Source: CAMLIZ01 sp966212505
Lineage (GTDB): Bacteria; Pseudomonadota; Gammaproteobacteria; Burkholderiales; Burkholderiaceae_C
Assembly: GCA_966212505.1 (NCBI GenBank)
Contig: CBIHRS010000009.1
Coordinates: 104,934-168,933, forward strand
Direction: 5' to 3'
Length of the DNA: 64,000 nucleotides
The notes under the pieces are model-generated. The model did no database searches. It saw only the letters and a program-made list of their open reading frames with translations, and was not told the origin of the DNA. Shown in pieces: positions 62,051 through 64,000 of this stretch. The position numbers and the translations under genes are program-made. Positions within the stretch are counted from its first letter, which is position 1; the number at the start of each line of letters is the position of its first letter.

Positions 62051-63121
62051 ATGCCGTTCCCTCGTCCTCGGCCTCTTCCTCTTCCTCTTTCTGTTTCTCT
62101 TCCCGCCGGCGCCGCGCGTCATCTGATCGCCGCGGCCTGCCTGTCCATCCTGGCCGGCGCCACCGCGGCACCGGTTGTCGTCGAGCCGGCGCCGAGCGCG
62201 TCCTCTGCGGCCGACGCCGGCGCGTCACCGCCCGACGTGATCCCCGAGGGCATCGCCACGTCGGCCAACCCCAATCCGCCGCCCGCCGCCGCCTCGGCGC
62301 CTTCGGCGGCAGCGGCCCAACCGCGGCCCACGCCACCCCGCCGCGCCGCCGCGACGGCACGGCCCGCCTCGATGGCGGCGTCAGCCGCCCCGCGTCGCGC
62401 CACGTCGGGCGTCGAGCACCTGGTGTGGGATCGCAGGCCGCTGCAGGTCACCCTGGGCGTCGGCGATGCGTTCGAGCGCTTGGTGCTCTTCCCATCGACG
62501 ATGCGCATCGGCGTGCCGCCGTCGATCGCGCCGTCGCTGCGCATCGAGACGACCGGACGGCGCAGCTACCTGACCGCCTTTGCGCCGTTCCCGCGCACGC
62601 GCGTGCACGCGGAAGACGCCGCCAACGGCACGGTGATGCTGCTGGACCTCTCGGCCTCATCGACGGTCCAGACAACAGGGCCGATCGAGATCGTGGCCGC
62701 GCCCGTCGACAGCGAGGGCACGGCGTCCCCGGCCCCGGACGCCAGCCAAGCGCCACCGCCGATCGACCTGGCCACGTTGACGCGCTTCGCCGCGCGGCAG
62801 CTGTACGCGCCGCGTCGCCTGGCCGTTGGCCTGCCCGGGCTGCACGCGCTGCCGGTCCCGCGCGCGCCGGTCGAAGGCCTGTACCGGGGCGCGTTGTTGC
62901 AGGCAACACCGGTCGGCGCGTGGCGCGGCGACGACCTCACGGTCACCGCGGTCGTGCTGCGCAACCTGCAGCGGGCCGCGGTCGAGCTGGACCCCCAGGC
63001 CATCCGTGGCCGCTGGCGCGCGATCACCTTCCAGCATGGCCGCTTGCTGGGCCATGGCAGCGAGGCCGACACCAGTGCGGTCTACCTGGTCTGCGAACGG
63101 CGCTTCGAAGACTGCCTCTGA
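62051..63121 (+). CDS. TIGR03749 (PFL_4704) ICE protein, TraK/VirB9-like
   Basis: A 356-residue secreted protein. ATG 62051 has GGAG at 6-base spacing; ATG 62039 overlaps the former stop and is less likely. The signal is HLIAAACLSILAGATAAP. A Pro/Ala linker (about 45-110) precedes the beta-rich VEHLVWDRRPLQVTLGVGD and YLTAFAPFPRTRVH of TraK/VirB9 domains. TFQHGRLLGHGSEADTSAVY closes the conserved part. It would be the outer-membrane secretin-like ring component. Confidence 0.87.
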   Translation: MPFPRPRPLPLPLSVSLPAGAARHLIAAACLSILAGATAAPVVVEPAPSASSAADAGASPPDVIPEGIATSANPNPPPAAASAPSAAAAQPRPTPPRRAAATARPASMAASAAPRRATSGVEHLVWDRRPLQVTLGVGDAFERLVLFPSTMRIGVPPSIAPSLRIETTGRRSYLTAFAPFPRTRVHAEDAANGTVMLLDLSASSTVQTTGPIEIVAAPVDSEGTASPAPDASQAPPPIDLATLTRFAARQLYAPRRLAVGLPGLHALPVPRAPVEGLYRGALLQATPVGAWRGDDLTVTAVVLRNLQRAAVELDPQAIRGRWRAITFQHGRLLGHGSEADTSAVYLVCERRFEDCL

Positions 63122-63133
63122 AAGGTGCCCGCG

Positions 63134-63988
63134 ATGCCCACCATTCGCCAGAACCGCCTGATCCCGATCCTCGGCGTGCTCCTCGCGGTCGCCGTGCTCG
63201 GCGTCGTGCTCCGGGCGCGCCATGCCGCGCCGAAGGCACCGCCGATGGCCAGCGTGCCCAAGGTCAAGCCGGCCGCGCCGGACGGCGACACGCCGTCCGA
63301 CACGCTGCGCACGCTCACCGCGGAAATGAAGGCGGTGAAGGACGAGAACCGGATGCTGCGCGACGACCGCGCGCGCCTGATCCAGCAGAACGACGACCTG
63401 AACCGCAACCGCAGCGCGATCGAGGACAACGTCACCCGGCGCGTGAACGACCAGTTGTCGCGCCCCGACGCGAACACGCTGCCGGTGTTCTCGGCGATGC
63501 AGCGGCGGCTGGACGACCTGGCGGCCAACGTCGAGAAGCTGGCGAGCGGCGCGTCGGCCGCCACCAAGGGCAGCGCGGGCGGCGACCTGCCCGCGGGCCT
63601 GGGCTACGACCCGAACAACCTCCCGCTGACCGGCGCCGGGACAGCGGGCGCGAACGCCGCACGGGAAGGCACTGCGACGACGCCCGCCAGCTACGTCTGG
63701 ATCGAGCCCTTGGGCCGCCAGGCCGGGAAGGCGGCTGGCGTCGCGGGCGCGGCCTCGGCCGCCCTGCCCGGCGACGCACCGCCCCCCGCAGCGGCGGGCG
63801 ACGCCACGGCCGCCGCGGCACCGCCGTCGGCGGCGCCCGCGCCCACCCCGCCCCACCCCGATTTGACCGTCACCGGGAACGCCCCCGAGGGGGCGGCGGC
63901 AACCCGGACCGTGCAAGGCTCAAACACCTTCGTTGGCTCGCCCCCGCCGCGCCCCCGCGAGGGGGCCCGGCAAGGGCAGCTTACTTAA
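63134..63988 (+). CDS. TIGR03752 (PFL_4705) ICE protein, TraB/VirB10-like, C-terminus apparently lost
   Basis: A 284-residue product; the family is usually much longer (roughly 450 residues or more). ATG 63134 has AAAGGTG upstream. It has a membrane helix (LIPILGVLLAVAVLGVVL), a coiled-coil (MKAVKDENRMLRDDRARLIQ) and YVWIEPLGRQAGK, all family-like. From about residue 215 the protein becomes an Ala/Pro run and ends in a non-conserved PPPRPREGARQGQ. The VirB10-like beta-barrel domain is missing. The DNA there holds two GCCCCC hairpins, so an insertion has probably interrupted the gene. Confidence 0.75.
   Translation: MPTIRQNRLIPILGVLLAVAVLGVVLRARHAAPKAPPMASVPKVKPAAPDGDTPSDTLRTLTAEMKAVKDENRMLRDDRARLIQQNDDLNRNRSAIEDNVTRRVNDQLSRPDANTLPVFSAMQRRLDDLAANVEKLASGASAATKGSAGGDLPAGLGYDPNNLPLTGAGTAGANAAREGTATTPASYVWIEPLGRQAGKAAGVAGAASAALPGDAPPPAAAGDATAAAAPPSAAPAPTPPHPDLTVTGNAPEGAAATRTVQGSNTFVGSPPPRPREGARQGQLT
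63881..63966. repeat. Two GCCCCC-stem hairpins at the broken end of the TraB-like gene
   Basis: GCCCCC-GA-GGGGGC spans 63881-63894, and GCCCCC-GCGA-GGGGGC spans 63951-63966. They are 56 bases apart, inside a frame that no longer looks conserved. Such short G/C hairpins are common in intergenic DNA and at ends of inserted elements in this group. They mark the likely border of an inserted sequence. Confidence 0.6.
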
Positions 63989-64000
63989 GGAATGATCTGG

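Noticed and set aside
1..64000. tRNA, rRNA or CRISPR loci and an ICE attachment site
   Set aside because: No tRNA-like cloverleaf ends, rRNA signatures, repeat-spacer arrays or paired att repeats were recognised while reading; a covariance-model scan was not possible.

Overview
The window is uniformly GC-rich and densely coded. Its gene content points to a betaproteobacterium of the order Burkholderiales. The main grounds are an exopolysaccharide locus of the type that often accompanies exosortase A (XrtA) in that group, and an integrative and conjugative element (ICE) with a PFL_46xx/47xx-type transfer region like those of the clc/PAGI-2/SPI-7 elements. These family assignments come from reading the proteins; no database search was run.

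Region 1 (1 to about 29.5 kb) is an exopolysaccharide factory. Leftward from 2.7 kb lie a Wzz/GumC-type chain-length protein, a tyrosine autokinase and a sugar N-acetyltransferase cut by the window edge. Rightward from 2.86 kb runs a string of 18 tightly packed, mostly overlapping genes: a priming sugar-phosphate transferase with a degenerate GGDEF-like N-terminus, a nucleotide-sugar epimerase, a DegT aminotransferase, a Wzx flippase, at least seven glycosyltransferases, a Wzy-like polymerase, two methyltransferases, a polysaccharide deacetylase, an asparagine-synthase-like amidotransferase, a pyruvyltransferase and its usual F420-dehydrogenase-like partner. Facing them on the minus strand (22.66-27.94 kb) are a secreted beta-helix protein, a proline/alanine-linked FN3 lipoprotein, an outer-membrane beta-barrel and a Wza-like export lipoprotein. 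A response regulator follows at 28.2-29.5 kb. Priming, sugar modification, lipid-linked assembly, flipping, polymerisation, length control and export are therefore all encoded here; no exosortase is.

Region 2 (about 29.5-37.5 kb) is a patchwork. A decayed copy of an ICE gene (29.67-30.12 kb) repeats the 3' part of an intact copy at 36.6-37.5 kb in the same orientation. Between the two copies lie a 5'-truncated MocR-type aminotransferase, an unidentified fragment, a putative glycoside-hydrolase lipoprotein, an orphan sugar-binding protein and a ComB-like phosphatase, separated by several non-coding stretches. This looks like an insertion/deletion scar at the edge of a mobile element.

Region 3 (37.5-64 kb) is the ICE. 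A first operon (37.9-45.1 kb) encodes a stand-alone ATP-cone protein, a toprim-like protein whose catalytic acids appear lost, a MoxR/CobS-type AAA+ ATPase, a KTSC protein, a DUF3150-like protein and a protein joining an HExxH motif to a VWA domain. I consider this the best candidate for an undescribed system. Next come a molybdopterin-oxidoreductase-like protein, a histidine kinase and two response regulators (45.3-48.8 kb). Then come a FlhD-like and a FlhC-like protein, each internally duplicated (49.25-51.0 kb), probably the ICE master activator analogous to SetCD/AcaCD. After a TraI_2-like protein with a degraded HD motif, the conjugation operon (53.6 kb to the edge) follows the canonical order: PilL N-domain, a bitopic protein, TIGR03759, lytic transglycosylase, PFL_4695, TraD, TIGR03747, RAQPRD, TIGR03758, TIGR03745, TIGR03750, TIGR03746, TIGR03749, TIGR03752. 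The last one appears truncated just before the window ends. No integrase, att site, VirB4 ATPase, tRNA, rRNA or CRISPR array was seen.
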